DNA of 64,000 bases from Verrucomicrobiota bacterium (GTDB taxonomy: Bacteria > Verrucomicrobiota > Verrucomicrobiia > Chthoniobacterales > Terrimicrobiaceae). This document shows, one piece after another, positions 1 to 8,078 of this stretch (its first letter is position 1; the number at the start of each line of letters is the position of its first letter). Below the pieces are notes generated by a model. The model saw only the letters and a program-made list of their open reading frames with translations. It was not told the DNA's origin and searched no databases. Made by a program: the position numbers and the translations under genes. The stretch spans positions 1 to 64,000 of the forward strand of contig JAGWWS010000002.1 of NCBI GenBank assembly GCA_018970255.1, given 5' to 3'.

Positions 1-770
1 CTCCCGTCGAACTGCACGAGGTGCAGGTCCTGCGGGCCATAGTGGTTGTGGACGATATCGACATGCACCGCGATCCCGCGCTGGTGGCAGGCTTTGACGA
101 ATTCCTTGAAGCCGTCCGGCCCGCCGTAGGCTGTTTCGATGGCAAAGGGGTCGCTCGGGTTGTAGCCCCAGCTGTGGCGGCCGTGGAATTCCTTCACCGG
201 AAGGACGAGCACGCAGTTCACGCCCATTTCCTTCAGGTGGTCGAGCTTTGCAATCGCATCCCGGAAGGTCCCCGGCTCCCCGTCGCCGGGCGTGGGATCG
301 TGGAAGGTGCCGATGTGGAGTTGGTAAATGACGAGGTCCTTGAGCGAGCCCGAGGATTGGAAATCCGTGTCGCCCCAATCGAACGCATCCACATCGTAAA
401 TCACGGAATTACCGTCGGAGGCAGTCACCTGGCGGGCGCGCGGGTCCTTGCGGCGCAGTTCGCCGTTGATGAGGAAAAGGTATTCGTCGCCGGGCTTGGC
501 GGAGGAAATTTCAGCCGACCAGATCCCGGTCCGCTCCTCGCGCTCCATTTTTCCGCGCTTCGGATTCCAATCGTTGAAGGTCCCGATCACATCCACCGAC
601 TTCGCATTCGGGGCCCAAACGCGGAAGCGCGTCCCTTCCACCCTGCCGCCCGAATCGCGCACCACCATCGCACCGAGTTCCCCGGCGAAAGCCGATTTCG
701 AAGCCTCCCTTGGCGCCGCGAACAACGCCGGCACCGCGCAGAAAAGAACCACCGCCAAAGCCATCTTCAT
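1..770 (-). CDS. Exported GH13 alpha-amylase-family enzyme (3' part outside window)
   Basis: The frame is open from an ATG at 770 to the left edge, giving the first 256 residues. A signal peptide (about 1-19) is followed by a CBM48-like N-terminal module (about 45-115, with FRVWAPNAKSVDVIGTFNDW) and the start of a GH13 barrel. YQLHIGTFHDP, WGYNPSDPFA (201-210) and the region-I motif DIVHNH (238-243) are visible. This order is typical of branching and debranching enzymes and maltooligosyltrehalose trehalohydrolases, so it should act on alpha-glucans, here outside the cytoplasm. GGAAAGGA lies upstream of the ATG; an ATG two codons downstream is an alternative start. The catalytic residues lie beyond the window, so the exact activity cannot be named. 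Confidence 0.85.
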   Translation of the reverse strand, partial: MKMALAVVLFCAVPALFAAPREASKSAFAGELGAMVVRDSGGRVEGTRFRVWAPNAKSVDVIGTFNDWNPKRGKMEREERTGIWSAEISSAKPGDEYLFLINGELRRKDPRARQVTASDGNSVIYDVDAFDWGDTDFQSSGSLKDLVIYQLHIGTFHDPTPGDGEPGTFRDAIAKLDHLKEMGVNCVLVLPVKEFHGRHSWGYNPSDPFAIETAYGGPDGFKEFVKACHQRGIAVHVDIVHNHYGPQDLHLVQFDG

Positions 771-825
771 CACGCGGCGAATCCTTTCCGCCCGCCGCGG
801 AATCCCGCAAGCGTTTTCGACCCGC

Positions 826-854
826 TTGACACGGCATGGATGCGCCTGCAAAAA
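826..854 (+). promoter_or_regulatory. Candidate sigma-70 promoter upstream of the cobalamin-riboswitch-like leader
   Basis: A perfect -35 hexamer TTGACA (826-831) is followed after 17 bases by a weak A-rich -10 (CAAAAA, 849-854). Transcription would begin near 861, just before the structured leader. The -35 match and spacing are seen directly; promoter function is inferred and the -10 is poor. Confidence 0.35.
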
Positions 855-889
855 ACTCCCCGCCGCGTCCAGCGGCAACGATCTTTTTC

Positions 890-1099
890 CAATCACAACC
901 AATCCGCCGGCCTAGGAAAGAAAGGGTGGAAGTCCCTCACTGTCGCGCAAAGGTCAAAGTCCGGGTTCGAACCGGCGGAGAAAACCGCACAGCGCCTGCG
1001 ACGGCGCAACGGCAGCGCATGACTGTCCGTGCCGGGGGTGGTCCTTTCGAACACGGGGGAAGGGATTGTCCAACGACATTCCCCGTTCCGAAAGGACAC
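890..1099 (+). promoter_or_regulatory. Cobalamin-riboswitch-like leader with a Shine-Dalgarno-masking hairpin
   Basis: The stretch 921-960 carries a cobalamin-aptamer-like core: GGGTGGAAGTCCC, then CACTGTCGCGCAAAGGT, then AAGTCCGG. A hairpin CCGG-GTTCGAA-CCGG follows (961-975); its loop GTTCGAA (965-971) is complementary to TTCGAAC at 1046-1052, as expected for the L5-L13 kissing contact. GTCCTTTCG (1041-1049) can also pair with CGAAAGGAC (1089-1097), which holds the AAGGA ribosome-binding site just before the ATG at 1100. Ligand binding that settles the kissing loop would thus control translation. The remainder of the 329-base gap (771-1099) holds only the promoter candidate. The aptamer call rests on motif recognition; no covariance search was possible. 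Confidence 0.65.
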
Positions 1100-2092
1100 A
1101 TGAAAAAAACACTGATGGCCGCGCTGGCATTTGCCGCGGCGGCTTGGAATGGAAATGCGCAACTTGTCGCGAGCTTCGAGAATATCAATTACTGGGCGGG
1201 CACGGGACCGAACCGCGCCGCGTTGGTGATTCAATGGAACGACGACATCAACCCCGGTTCCTTGGCGTGGGGATATCGCTGGAGCGGAAATGCGACGGGC
1301 CTCGATATGCTCAATGCCATTGCCGGGAATACGACGATCACAGACCCCGGGCAAAATCCAATCGGGAGCCTTTCTGGAGCCGATTCGCACTTGGCTGTCG
1401 AGGTGGTGCGCTACTCTTTTGGCGATTCGATTCTTTCGATCGATTACTCGGGCGCGAATCCGGTGCGAACTCGAGCCGACTGGGAGAATGGTTACTGGCA
1501 ATACCTGATCTTCGGCGGGAGCTTCGAGTATACGAACTGGGGTGATCCCGGGCCGAGTCTCTACGACACCCCAGGGAGTTCACTTTATGCGAATTTGAGT
1601 TGGTTTTCCTCCCCGATCGGGATGGGTGATCGCGCACTGGTGGACGGCTCCTGGGATGCGTTGAGTTTCGCGCCTGATTTCTCGCCTATCGGAGTGATGC
1701 AGCCTGTGTCCGCGCCGGGGCCCACGGCAGATAGCGATCACGATGGTCTGCCCGACTCTTGGGAAAATCAGCATTTCGGAAGCCTTGTGGAAAATGCCTC
1801 TGCGGACTCCGACGGCGATGGCACGACAAACCTGATGGAGTATCTCGCGGCAACAAATCCAAAGTCCGCCACTTCCGTCTTCCGCCCGACAACGCACACT
1901 TCCGGCGGAAATCTGGTTGTCTCCGTGCCGACGGTTTCGGGTCGAAGCTACCGCGTGTGGGGAACTGCGATTTTACAGGGCGCATGGACGCTTCACGACA
2001 CGATAACCGGCGATGGAGCGATCGTGGAGTGGCTATATCCGCTCACTCAATCATCCAAATACTTTTTCAGAATCGAAATTCTGATCCCGTAG
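1100..2092 (+). CDS. Exported protein with calcium-type T3 repeats, downstream of the B12-riboswitch-like leader
   Basis: The protein has 330 residues: a signal peptide (MKKTLMAALAFAAAAWNGNA), a globular part (about 21-205) rich in Trp, Tyr and Gly, including the stretch ALVIQWNDDINPGSLAWGYR, and two thrombospondin-type-3-like Asp-rich motifs (DSDHDGLPD, 211-218; DSDGDG, 236-241) before a small C-terminal beta domain. I recognise the WND...LAWGYRW pattern as recurring in exported proteins of Verrucomicrobiota-type genomes but know of no defined function. No PEP-CTERM tail is present. The start was chosen because AAGGACAC precedes it and the leader hairpin ends there; a longer reading from 836 would run through the riboswitch. 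Its position suggests a cobalamin-responsive extracellular or envelope protein. Confidence 0.8.
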   Translation: MKKTLMAALAFAAAAWNGNAQLVASFENINYWAGTGPNRAALVIQWNDDINPGSLAWGYRWSGNATGLDMLNAIAGNTTITDPGQNPIGSLSGADSHLAVEVVRYSFGDSILSIDYSGANPVRTRADWENGYWQYLIFGGSFEYTNWGDPGPSLYDTPGSSLYANLSWFSSPIGMGDRALVDGSWDALSFAPDFSPIGVMQPVSAPGPTADSDHDGLPDSWENQHFGSLVENASADSDGDGTTNLMEYLAATNPKSATSVFRPTTHTSGGNLVVSVPTVSGRSYRVWGTAILQGAWTLHDTITGDGAIVEWLYPLTQSSKYFFRIEILIP

Positions 2093-2220
2093 CCGAACTG
2101 AAAAACCGGCAAACCACCATGAGGACAAAAAATCTCGGTCGTCGTTTTCCCGCAATCGTGCCATTGCTTCTCACCGTCCCACGCGGGGACTGCCGGGGTT
2201 TCAGCGACTTTTACTGATCC

Positions 2221-2979
2221 GTGCGCAAAAGCGGCTTCACACTTGTTGAAATGCTGGTGGCTATCACGATTGCAATACTGCTCGCCTCCTTGTTTTTCGT
2301 GGTCGGACGAAATGCCTATGCGGCGTCCTCGCTGGCGGTTTCCGCAAACAACATCCGGCAACTGGCAGCGGGCGGCATGGCGTATCTCGCCGACAACAAT
2401 TACAACTTTTGGCCGTTCCTTGAAAAAAAACCGGAGGGCGATCTTTGGTGGTTCGGTCTTGAACCCAAATCCGCCCTCGGCCGCCCGGAAGGCTCGCGCA
2501 AGATTGATATGGCTGCAGGTCCGCTCGGAACCTACATCCCGAGAGGTTTTGCCCCGGACCCGAGTCTTCGCCTGTCCGGAACGGCCTTCAAACCGAAGTT
2601 TGAATTCGGCTACATCGGGTGTGCCTACAATGTTCATCTCGCCGGTGAGAGAAGCGACGGCAGGGCTGTATGGGTCACCACGCCAAAAAGCCCGCGGCCG
2701 AAACGGTTTTGGGAACTCCAAAAACCGGAGTCCACTGTGATGTTTGCAACATCAGCGCAGGTTTATCCTTTCAGCAAGAAACCCGTCATCGAAGAATTCT
2801 ATGGCATCGATAAAGACGAAGTGACGGTCCACGGCCGTCACGGCGGTAAGGCCATGGTGGCCTATGCGTCGGGCAACGCCGGCTTCCTGCCACTGGACAA
2901 ATCCACAATTAACCGGAACGCACCCGGCGCAAACATCGGGCGCTTCGCCCCGCGCGGCAGCACGCTGTATTTGAAATAG
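2221..2979 (+). CDS. Type II secretion/type IV pilin-like prepilin (pseudopilin)
   Basis: This 252-residue protein starts at GTG, the first start after an in-frame TGA. It opens with a class-III prepilin leader, MRKSG followed by FTLVEMLVAITIAILLASLF. Prepilin peptidase would cut after Gly5, and Glu10 is the conserved Glu5 of the mature pilin. The rest resembles the DUF1559-like pseudopilins abundant in Verrucomicrobiota and Planctomycetota. It lies 128 bp after the B12-leader gene on the same strand, so it may be co-transcribed. The gap holds a short 32-codon reading frame (2119-2217) without a good ribosome site. Only one pilin gene is present and no major pilus locus is visible. Confidence 0.8.
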   Translation: MRKSGFTLVEMLVAITIAILLASLFFVVGRNAYAASSLAVSANNIRQLAAGGMAYLADNNYNFWPFLEKKPEGDLWWFGLEPKSALGRPEGSRKIDMAAGPLGTYIPRGFAPDPSLRLSGTAFKPKFEFGYIGCAYNVHLAGERSDGRAVWVTTPKSPRPKRFWELQKPESTVMFATSAQVYPFSKKPVIEEFYGIDKDEVTVHGRHGGKAMVAYASGNAGFLPLDKSTINRNAPGANIGRFAPRGSTLYLK

Positions 2980-2992
2980 CGCCCGCGCTATT
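2975..2992. terminator. Symmetrical hairpin containing both convergent stop codons
   Basis: AATAGCGC (2975-2982) and GCGCTATT (2985-2992) form a perfect inverted repeat around two bases. It contains the TAG of the pseudopilin gene and the TAG of the convergent gspF-type gene. It could slow both polymerases or base-pair the two 3' ends. Neither strand shows a clear T-run, so intrinsic termination is uncertain. Confidence 0.35.
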
Positions 2993-4268
2993 GCTGCTGC
3001 ATCCCTGTGATGATGCTGATCAGGGGCAGGAAGAGCGCGATCACGATGGTTCCCACCACCACGGCCAGGAAAACAATCATCACGGGCTCGAGGAGCGAGG
3101 TCAGGCCGGAGACGGCATTGTCCACCTCGTCGTCGTAAACCTCGGCGACCTTCAGCAACATCTCGGGCAACTGCCCGGTCTCCTCGCCGACATCGATCAT
3201 GCTGATGACCATCGGCGGGAACACCCCGCTCGCCTCGAGCGGTTGCACGATCGACTCGCCCTCGCGGACGCTGTCGTGGACTTTGGTGATCGCATCCGCC
3301 ACCACGGCGTTCCCTGCGGTGTCGCGCGTGATGTTGAGCGCTTGGAGGATCGGAACGCCGCTTGTCACGAGGGTCCCGAGCGTGCGCGAGAAACGCGAAA
3401 TAGAACTCTTCCGCGTCAGGTCGCCGAACACCGGCGCACGCAGTTTGAACGCATCGATCGCAGCCCCGCCCTGCTTGGTCTTCGCCGCAAAATTATACCC
3501 CACCACCAGCGCCACGATCCCGGCGATGATGAAATACCAGTTCGTCTGCACCAGTGTGCTCAAGCCGATCACGAATTCCGTCAACGGCGGCAGCGGCTTG
3601 CCGCCAAGCATGTCGTCGAAGATCGCCTTGAATTTCGGAACGATGAATGCCAGCAGGAACGCCATGATCACCACGGCGATCACCAAAACGATCACCGGAT
3701 AGAACATTGCCGAAACGACTTTGTTTTTGATCTTTTGCGCCTTCTCCTGGAACTCCGCGAGGCGCAGGAGCACGACCTCAAGCACGCCGCCGAGTTCGCC
3801 CGCCTTCACCATGTTCACATAGAGCTTGTTGAAAATTTTCGGGTGCCCCGAGAGCGCCTCGGAGAATGTCCCGCCGCTTTGCACCGACTCCGCGATGCTG
3901 GTGATCGTTTTTTTCAGGACGGGGTCGGGCTCCTGTTTGGATAGCACGGTCAACCCCCTCAGCAACGGCAGCCCCGCATCGATCAGCGTCGCGAGCTGCC
4001 GCGTGAAAATCATCAGCGTCCGCGCCTTGATCGTCTTCCGCTCGAGGAACGGGATGTTGATGTTCAGCTTGATCTCTTTGTTGAGCGCCGAACCGGCCCC
4101 CGCCGCTTTGCCCTTCGCCTTGGGCGCCTTGCCCTCCGCCGTGATGCTCTTCGGGAAATACCCAGCCTGCCGGAGTTGCGCCACGGCATCGTTCTGGTTT
4201 TCGGCATCGAGCACCCCCGCGGCTTCCTGTCCGCGCGAGTCGAGGGCTACATAATTGAAGCGGGGCAT
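2988..4268 (-). CDS. gspF: Type II secretion/type IV pilus inner-membrane platform protein
   Basis: The 426-residue protein is of normal GspF/PilC length. It has an N-terminal cytoplasmic segment (MPRFNYVALDSRGQ...), two T2SSF domains (about 84-207 and 287-411) and three hydrophobic segments (about 190-213, 243-260, 394-420). The repeated signatures FTRQLATLIDAGLPLLRGL (88-106) and FSRTLGTLVTSGVPILQAL (293-311) are clear. It would form the rotating platform under the pseudopilus in the inner membrane and work with the assembly ATPase, which is not next to it. It converges on the pseudopilin gene, which may be one of its substrates. The choice between T2SS and T4P membership cannot be made from this gene alone. 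Confidence 0.92.
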   Translation of the reverse strand: MPRFNYVALDSRGQEAAGVLDAENQNDAVAQLRQAGYFPKSITAEGKAPKAKGKAAGAGSALNKEIKLNINIPFLERKTIKARTLMIFTRQLATLIDAGLPLLRGLTVLSKQEPDPVLKKTITSIAESVQSGGTFSEALSGHPKIFNKLYVNMVKAGELGGVLEVVLLRLAEFQEKAQKIKNKVVSAMFYPVIVLVIAVVIMAFLLAFIVPKFKAIFDDMLGGKPLPPLTEFVIGLSTLVQTNWYFIIAGIVALVVGYNFAAKTKQGGAAIDAFKLRAPVFGDLTRKSSISRFSRTLGTLVTSGVPILQALNITRDTAGNAVVADAITKVHDSVREGESIVQPLEASGVFPPMVISMIDVGEETGQLPEMLLKVAEVYDDEVDNAVSGLTSLLEPVMIVFLAVVVGTIVIALFLPLISIITGMQQQ

Positions 4269-4333
4269 GTGGTGGGAAGGTTTCTGGCGCTTTGATTAAA
4301 ACCCGGTCCCGAACCTGTCGAGACGCGAATTCC

Positions 4334-4954
4334 TCACGCCGCCACAAACGGGTTTGTCTTACGCTCCACGCCGATCGTTGTCTCCGGCCCGTGCCCCGGA
4401 AAAACCCGCGTCGCCGGGTCCAGCGGATACAATTTCTTCCGGATCCCCTCGAAAAGCAGCGGACCGTTCCCGCCGGGCAAATCCCACCTCCCCACCCCGC
4501 CGCTGAACAGCACATCCCCGCCGACCAGCACGCCCGCCGAAGGAATGTAAAAACACAAACTCCCCGGGCAATGCCCCGGCACATGCAGCACATCCATCGG
4601 CACCCCCGCGATCCCCTCCGTCCGCCCCTCGCCGAGCAGCAAATCCGCCGCCACCGGCTCGAACTCGATATCGAACCCATGCCTCTTGAAAAACGCCCCG
4701 TCCGCGACCATCGGCGCCGTATCGGCATGGAACGCCACCCGGCACCCGTGCCGCCGCACCACCGCCGCCGCATCCATCACATGGTCGAAATGCCCGTGCG
4801 TCAGCACCAGCCAATCGATCCGCCCCCCCGCGAAATGCCGGTCGGCATCCTGCGGCGCATCGAACAAAACCGTCCCCCCCGGCGCCCGCATCAGGTAGGC
4901 GTTGGTCTCCAGCGGTCCGCCGGTGAAAATCTCGAAAGTCGGTGGTTTTTCCAT
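4334..4954 (-). CDS. MBL-fold metallohydrolase (glyoxalase-II-like)
   Basis: The 206-residue protein shows the metallo-beta-lactamase signature THGHFDH (52-58), a later metal histidine in VPGHCPGS, the bridging aspartate in GGDVLF and a final histidine in FPGHGPET. The spacing fits the small hydroxyacylglutathione-hydrolase-like/YcbL group, which cleaves thioesters such as S-lactoylglutathione, though the true substrate is open. The start at 4954 follows a strong GGGAGGGGGA ribosome site; a longer frame to 5077 would run over the divergent protease gene. The start codons of this gene and the protease lie 67 bp apart, so they share a divergent promoter region. Confidence 0.85.
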   Translation of the reverse strand: MEKPPTFEIFTGGPLETNAYLMRAPGGTVLFDAPQDADRHFAGGRIDWLVLTHGHFDHVMDAAAVVRRHGCRVAFHADTAPMVADGAFFKRHGFDIEFEPVAADLLLGEGRTEGIAGVPMDVLHVPGHCPGSLCFYIPSAGVLVGGDVLFSGGVGRWDLPGGNGPLLFEGIRKKLYPLDPATRVFPGHGPETTIGVERKTNPFVAA

Positions 4955-5021
4955 ACTCGGGTCTCCCCCTCCCGCGACATTTGATTTTTCCGGCGTTCTC
5001 TGCAAGGTTTCCCCTCGCCAC

Positions 5022-7238
5022 ATGGGCAAACACTTCCACTCCGCGCTCGCAGGGCTCCTCGCGGCATTCCTCGCCACCGCTCCGGTCCGCGCGGAAAAAT
5101 CCCACCCCGCCGACCAAGGGCAGATCGCCCTCGCCGTCGCGAATTGGCTCCAGCAGGCGCACTACAGCCGCGCCCGCCTCGACGACGCCATGTCCCGCCG
5201 CCTCCTCGACACCTACCTCGAGCTCCTCGACTACAACAAACTCTACCTCACCGAAGCCGATGTGCAGGAGTTCCGGGACAAATATGCCGCCTCGCTCGAC
5301 GACATGATCCTGCGCGGCGACCTCTCGCCCGCCCACGAAATCTTCGGTCGCTTCAAATCCCGCGTCGAAGCCCGCGTCGAATCGAACAAAAAACTCGTCG
5401 GGGAAACCAAGGACTTCTCCTGCAACGGCACCGTCGAACTCAACCGCCAAAAATCCCCCTGGCCCGCATCGCCCGAAGAAGCCGATAAAATCTGGGCGGA
5501 CCGCGTGAAGGCGGAACTCCTCCAGGAAAAACTCAGCGAGTTCAAACTCCGCACCCCCGAGGAAACCGTCACCCGCCGCTACGACCAGGCACTCCGCAAT
5601 GTCCGCGAAATGGAAGGCGAGGATGTCGTGAAAACCTTCCTCAGCGCCCTCGCGCAAAGCTACGACCCGCACTCGGAATACCTCAGCCCGAGCGATATGG
5701 AGAATTTCCAGATTTCCATGAAACTCTCGCTCGTCGGCATCGGCGCCGTGCTCCGCTCCGAGGACGGCTACGCGAAAATCATGGAACTCGTCCCCGGTGG
5801 CCCCGCCGACAAGGACGGCCGCCTCCGCGTCGGCGACCGCATCCTCGCCGTCGCGCAGGGGGACAAGGAATTCGAGGATGTCGTGGATATGAAGCTCGAC
5901 AAGGTCGTCGAAAAAATCCGCGGGGAAAAAGGCAGCCAAGTCCGCCTCCAGGTCATCCCCAGCGATGCCAGCGACCCCTCGAAGCGCTCCATCGTCGAAA
6001 TCACCCGCGACAAAGTCGAACTCAAGGACCAGGAAGCCAAAGCCGAACTCCTCGATGTCACCGAGCCCGATGGAAAAGTCCGCCGCATCGGCTGGATCAC
6101 CCTCCCGTCTTTCTACGCAAACATGAGCGGCAACGGCGAACCGAAGAGCACCACCGCCGATGTCGAAGCGCTCCTCACCCGCCTCAAGCAGGAAAATATC
6201 GAGGGTCTGGTCATTGACCTCCGCCGCGACGGTGGCGGCTCGCTCGAGGAAGCCATCAACCTCACCGGCCTCTTCATCCCGAAAGGTCCCGTCGTCCAAG
6301 CAAAGGACCAGAACGGAAAAATCACCGTCAACAGCGATAAAAGCCCCACCGTCGCCTACGACGGACCGGTCGTTGTTTTGATGAACCGCCTCAGCGCCTC
6401 CGCGAGCGAAATTTTCGCCGCCGCCCTCCAGGACTATGGGCGCGCCGTCGTGGTCGGCGACGAACGCAGCTTTGGGAAAGGCACCGTCCAAACCGTCATC
6501 GACCTCGACAAAGCCATGTCCCTTCCGTTCTTCAACCTCGACCGCAAGCCCGCCGGCGCGCTGAAGCTCACCATCCAAAAATTCTACCGCGTGCGCGGCG
6601 GCTCCACACAAAAGAACGGCGTCTCCTCGGACATCATCCTCCCCTCCCGCACCGACAACCCCGAGATCGGCGAAGCCTCGCTCCGCAACCCCCTCGAATA
6701 CGACGAAGTCGCCCCGGTTGTGACCGCCGAAGCCGACAGGACATTCCTGTTCCTCGACGAACTCCGCCGCCGTTCCACCGGGCGAGTCGCCGCCGACCCC
6801 GAGTTCGCCTATGTCCGCGAGGACATGCAGCGCCTGCGGGACCGCATCGAGAAAAACCGAATCAGCATCAACGAGGAAGTCCGCCGCACCGAACTCGACG
6901 AGGACAAAAAACGGAAGGAAGCCCGCAAGGAAGAGCGGGAAAAACGCGGACCGCTAGTCAATGCCAAGGCTTGGCAAATTACGCTCGATGACGCCAAATC
7001 CGGCCGCAAGGAACTCGAGGTCGTCGACTACGAGCGCGAGCGCGACAAGAAATACCTCGATGAGGAAGAGGAGGCCGAGGAGTCGGAGAAAGGGAAAAAC
7101 GGTGAAAAGAAAAAGCCCGAGCCCGACCCCATCCGCAACGAAGCGGTCCGAATCATTGGCGACTTGATTGGTCTTTCGGACATCGCCCGCACCGCCAGTG
7201 CGGACACCTCGAAAAAGCCTGCCTCCGAAGCCCCCTGA
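5022..7238 (+). CDS. prc: Carboxy-terminal (tail-specific) periplasmic protease
   Basis: This 738-residue S41 protease has a signal peptide (1-24), an N-terminal helical domain, a PDZ domain (about 235-330), the protease core and a C-terminal DUF3340-like region. The catalytic dyad is in SASASEIFAA (Ser462) and SFGKGTVQ (Lys486), matching Escherichia coli Prc closely. The C-terminal part (about 635-715) is very rich in Glu, Lys and Arg and probably helical. Prc trims lipoproteins, penicillin-binding protein 3 and peptidoglycan endopeptidases in the periplasm. It is followed after 16 bp by the YjbQ-family gene. Confidence 0.93.
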   Translation: MGKHFHSALAGLLAAFLATAPVRAEKSHPADQGQIALAVANWLQQAHYSRARLDDAMSRRLLDTYLELLDYNKLYLTEADVQEFRDKYAASLDDMILRGDLSPAHEIFGRFKSRVEARVESNKKLVGETKDFSCNGTVELNRQKSPWPASPEEADKIWADRVKAELLQEKLSEFKLRTPEETVTRRYDQALRNVREMEGEDVVKTFLSALAQSYDPHSEYLSPSDMENFQISMKLSLVGIGAVLRSEDGYAKIMELVPGGPADKDGRLRVGDRILAVAQGDKEFEDVVDMKLDKVVEKIRGEKGSQVRLQVIPSDASDPSKRSIVEITRDKVELKDQEAKAELLDVTEPDGKVRRIGWITLPSFYANMSGNGEPKSTTADVEALLTRLKQENIEGLVIDLRRDGGGSLEEAINLTGLFIPKGPVVQAKDQNGKITVNSDKSPTVAYDGPVVVLMNRLSASASEIFAAALQDYGRAVVVGDERSFGKGTVQTVIDLDKAMSLPFFNLDRKPAGALKLTIQKFYRVRGGSTQKNGVSSDIILPSRTDNPEIGEASLRNPLEYDEVAPVVTAEADRTFLFLDELRRRSTGRVAADPEFAYVREDMQRLRDRIEKNRISINEEVRRTELDEDKKRKEARKEEREKRGPLVNAKAWQITLDDAKSGRKELEVVDYERERDKKYLDEEEEAEESEKGKNGEKKKPEPDPIRNEAVRIIGDLIGLSDIARTASADTSKKPASEAP

Positions 7239-7254
7239 TCCCCGGTCCGCACCC

Positions 7255-7674
7255 GTGGCATCACGCACCGAGTTCTTCGAAGTCCGCACCGCCGGCAAGG
7301 GTCTCTACGAAATCACCTCCCAAGTCCGCCGCGCCGTCTCCTCCTCTGGCGTGCAGGAAGGCGTCGCCACCGTCTTCGTCCGCCACACCAGCGCCAGCCT
7401 TGTGATCTTTGAAAACGCCGACCCCTCTGCCGCACGCGACCTCGAAATGTTTTTCGAGCGCCTCGTCCCCGAGGATGGCGAAGGCTATGTCCACACCGCC
7501 GAGGGTCCCGATGACATGACCTCCCACATCCGCATGTCCCTCACCCGGACGAACGAATCCATTCCCGTCTCCGCGGGAAGATTGGTCCTCGGAACCTGGC
7601 AGGGAATTTTCCTCTTCGAGCACCGCCGCGCCCCACACACACGCGAAGTCGCCGTCAATACCACCGGCGCCTGA
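7255..7674 (+). CDS. YjbQ/UPF0047 family protein
   Basis: The 139-residue protein starts at GTG, 16 bp after the protease. It spans the complete YjbQ fold, with HTSASLVIFENADP, EGPDDMTSHIRMSL and GTWQGIFLFEHR. The family has been linked to a weak thiamine-phosphate synthase activity, but its physiological role is unsettled. The tight spacing suggests co-transcription with prc. No thiamine genes lie nearby, so context does not support a thiamine role. Confidence 0.85.
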   Translation: MASRTEFFEVRTAGKGLYEITSQVRRAVSSSGVQEGVATVFVRHTSASLVIFENADPSAARDLEMFFERLVPEDGEGYVHTAEGPDDMTSHIRMSLTRTNESIPVSAGRLVLGTWQGIFLFEHRRAPHTREVAVNTTGA

Positions 7675-7732
7675 TTTTCGGTTGGCGCACCCCCGCCCGC
7701 GGTGGAATCCTCACCGCGCAAATACCACCATT

Positions 7733-7978
7733 ATGAAAATCGACACCTACACCAAATCGGTCCTCACCATCATCGCTGTCGCCCTCGTCGCCCTCGTCTT
7801 CAAAGGCGCACCCGCCATCCCCACCGCCCAAGCCCAAGAAAATGCCGCGGCGCTGACCAAAGTGGACCTCGTCTCCGTAAACGGCACGCCACTCTCGCAG
7901 GTCATCGCGGACAACGGCGACCTCAACCAAACCAGCGCCGCCCTCGTCGCCATCCCCGTCCGCATCCTGAACGACTGA
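7733..7978 (+). CDS. Small single-pass or secreted hypothetical protein
   Basis: The 81-residue protein has a hydrophobic N-terminus (about 9-24, VLTIIAVALVALVFKG) followed by AIPTAQAQE, which looks like a signal-peptidase site, then a short polar domain with LVSVNGTPLSQV. Short proteins with this MKIDTYTKxVLT start occur widely and have no known function. It is 58 bp downstream of the YjbQ gene in the same direction. The next gene is convergent; the gap 7979-8078 holds a GC hairpin (GCTCTG-CTTGC-CAGAGC) with no T-run. Confidence 0.6.
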   Translation: MKIDTYTKSVLTIIAVALVALVFKGAPAIPTAQAQENAAALTKVDLVSVNGTPLSQVIADNGDLNQTSAALVAIPVRILND

Positions 7979-8078
7979 TCGCGCTCCGCGAAGAATCCCC
8001 ACCCCACGCCTTGCGAGGAGGGCTCTGCTTGCCAGAGCAGGGATTGTCCCCGCCACAAAAAACGCCCCGAACTCCCCC

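Noticed and set aside
2119-2217. 32-codon reading frame between the B12-leader gene and the pseudopilin gene
   Set aside because: No convincing ribosome site and no recognisable peptide; too short to support.
4359-6611. Long antisense reading frame opposite prc
   Set aside because: It mirrors a well-supported protease gene; composition (repeated Asp/Gly/Phe/Val) is a by-product of high-GC codon use.
8005-8045. GC hairpin (GCTCTG-CTTGC-CAGAGC) as terminator for the small gene at 7733
   Set aside because: No T-run on either strand; could equally be a degenerate repeat.
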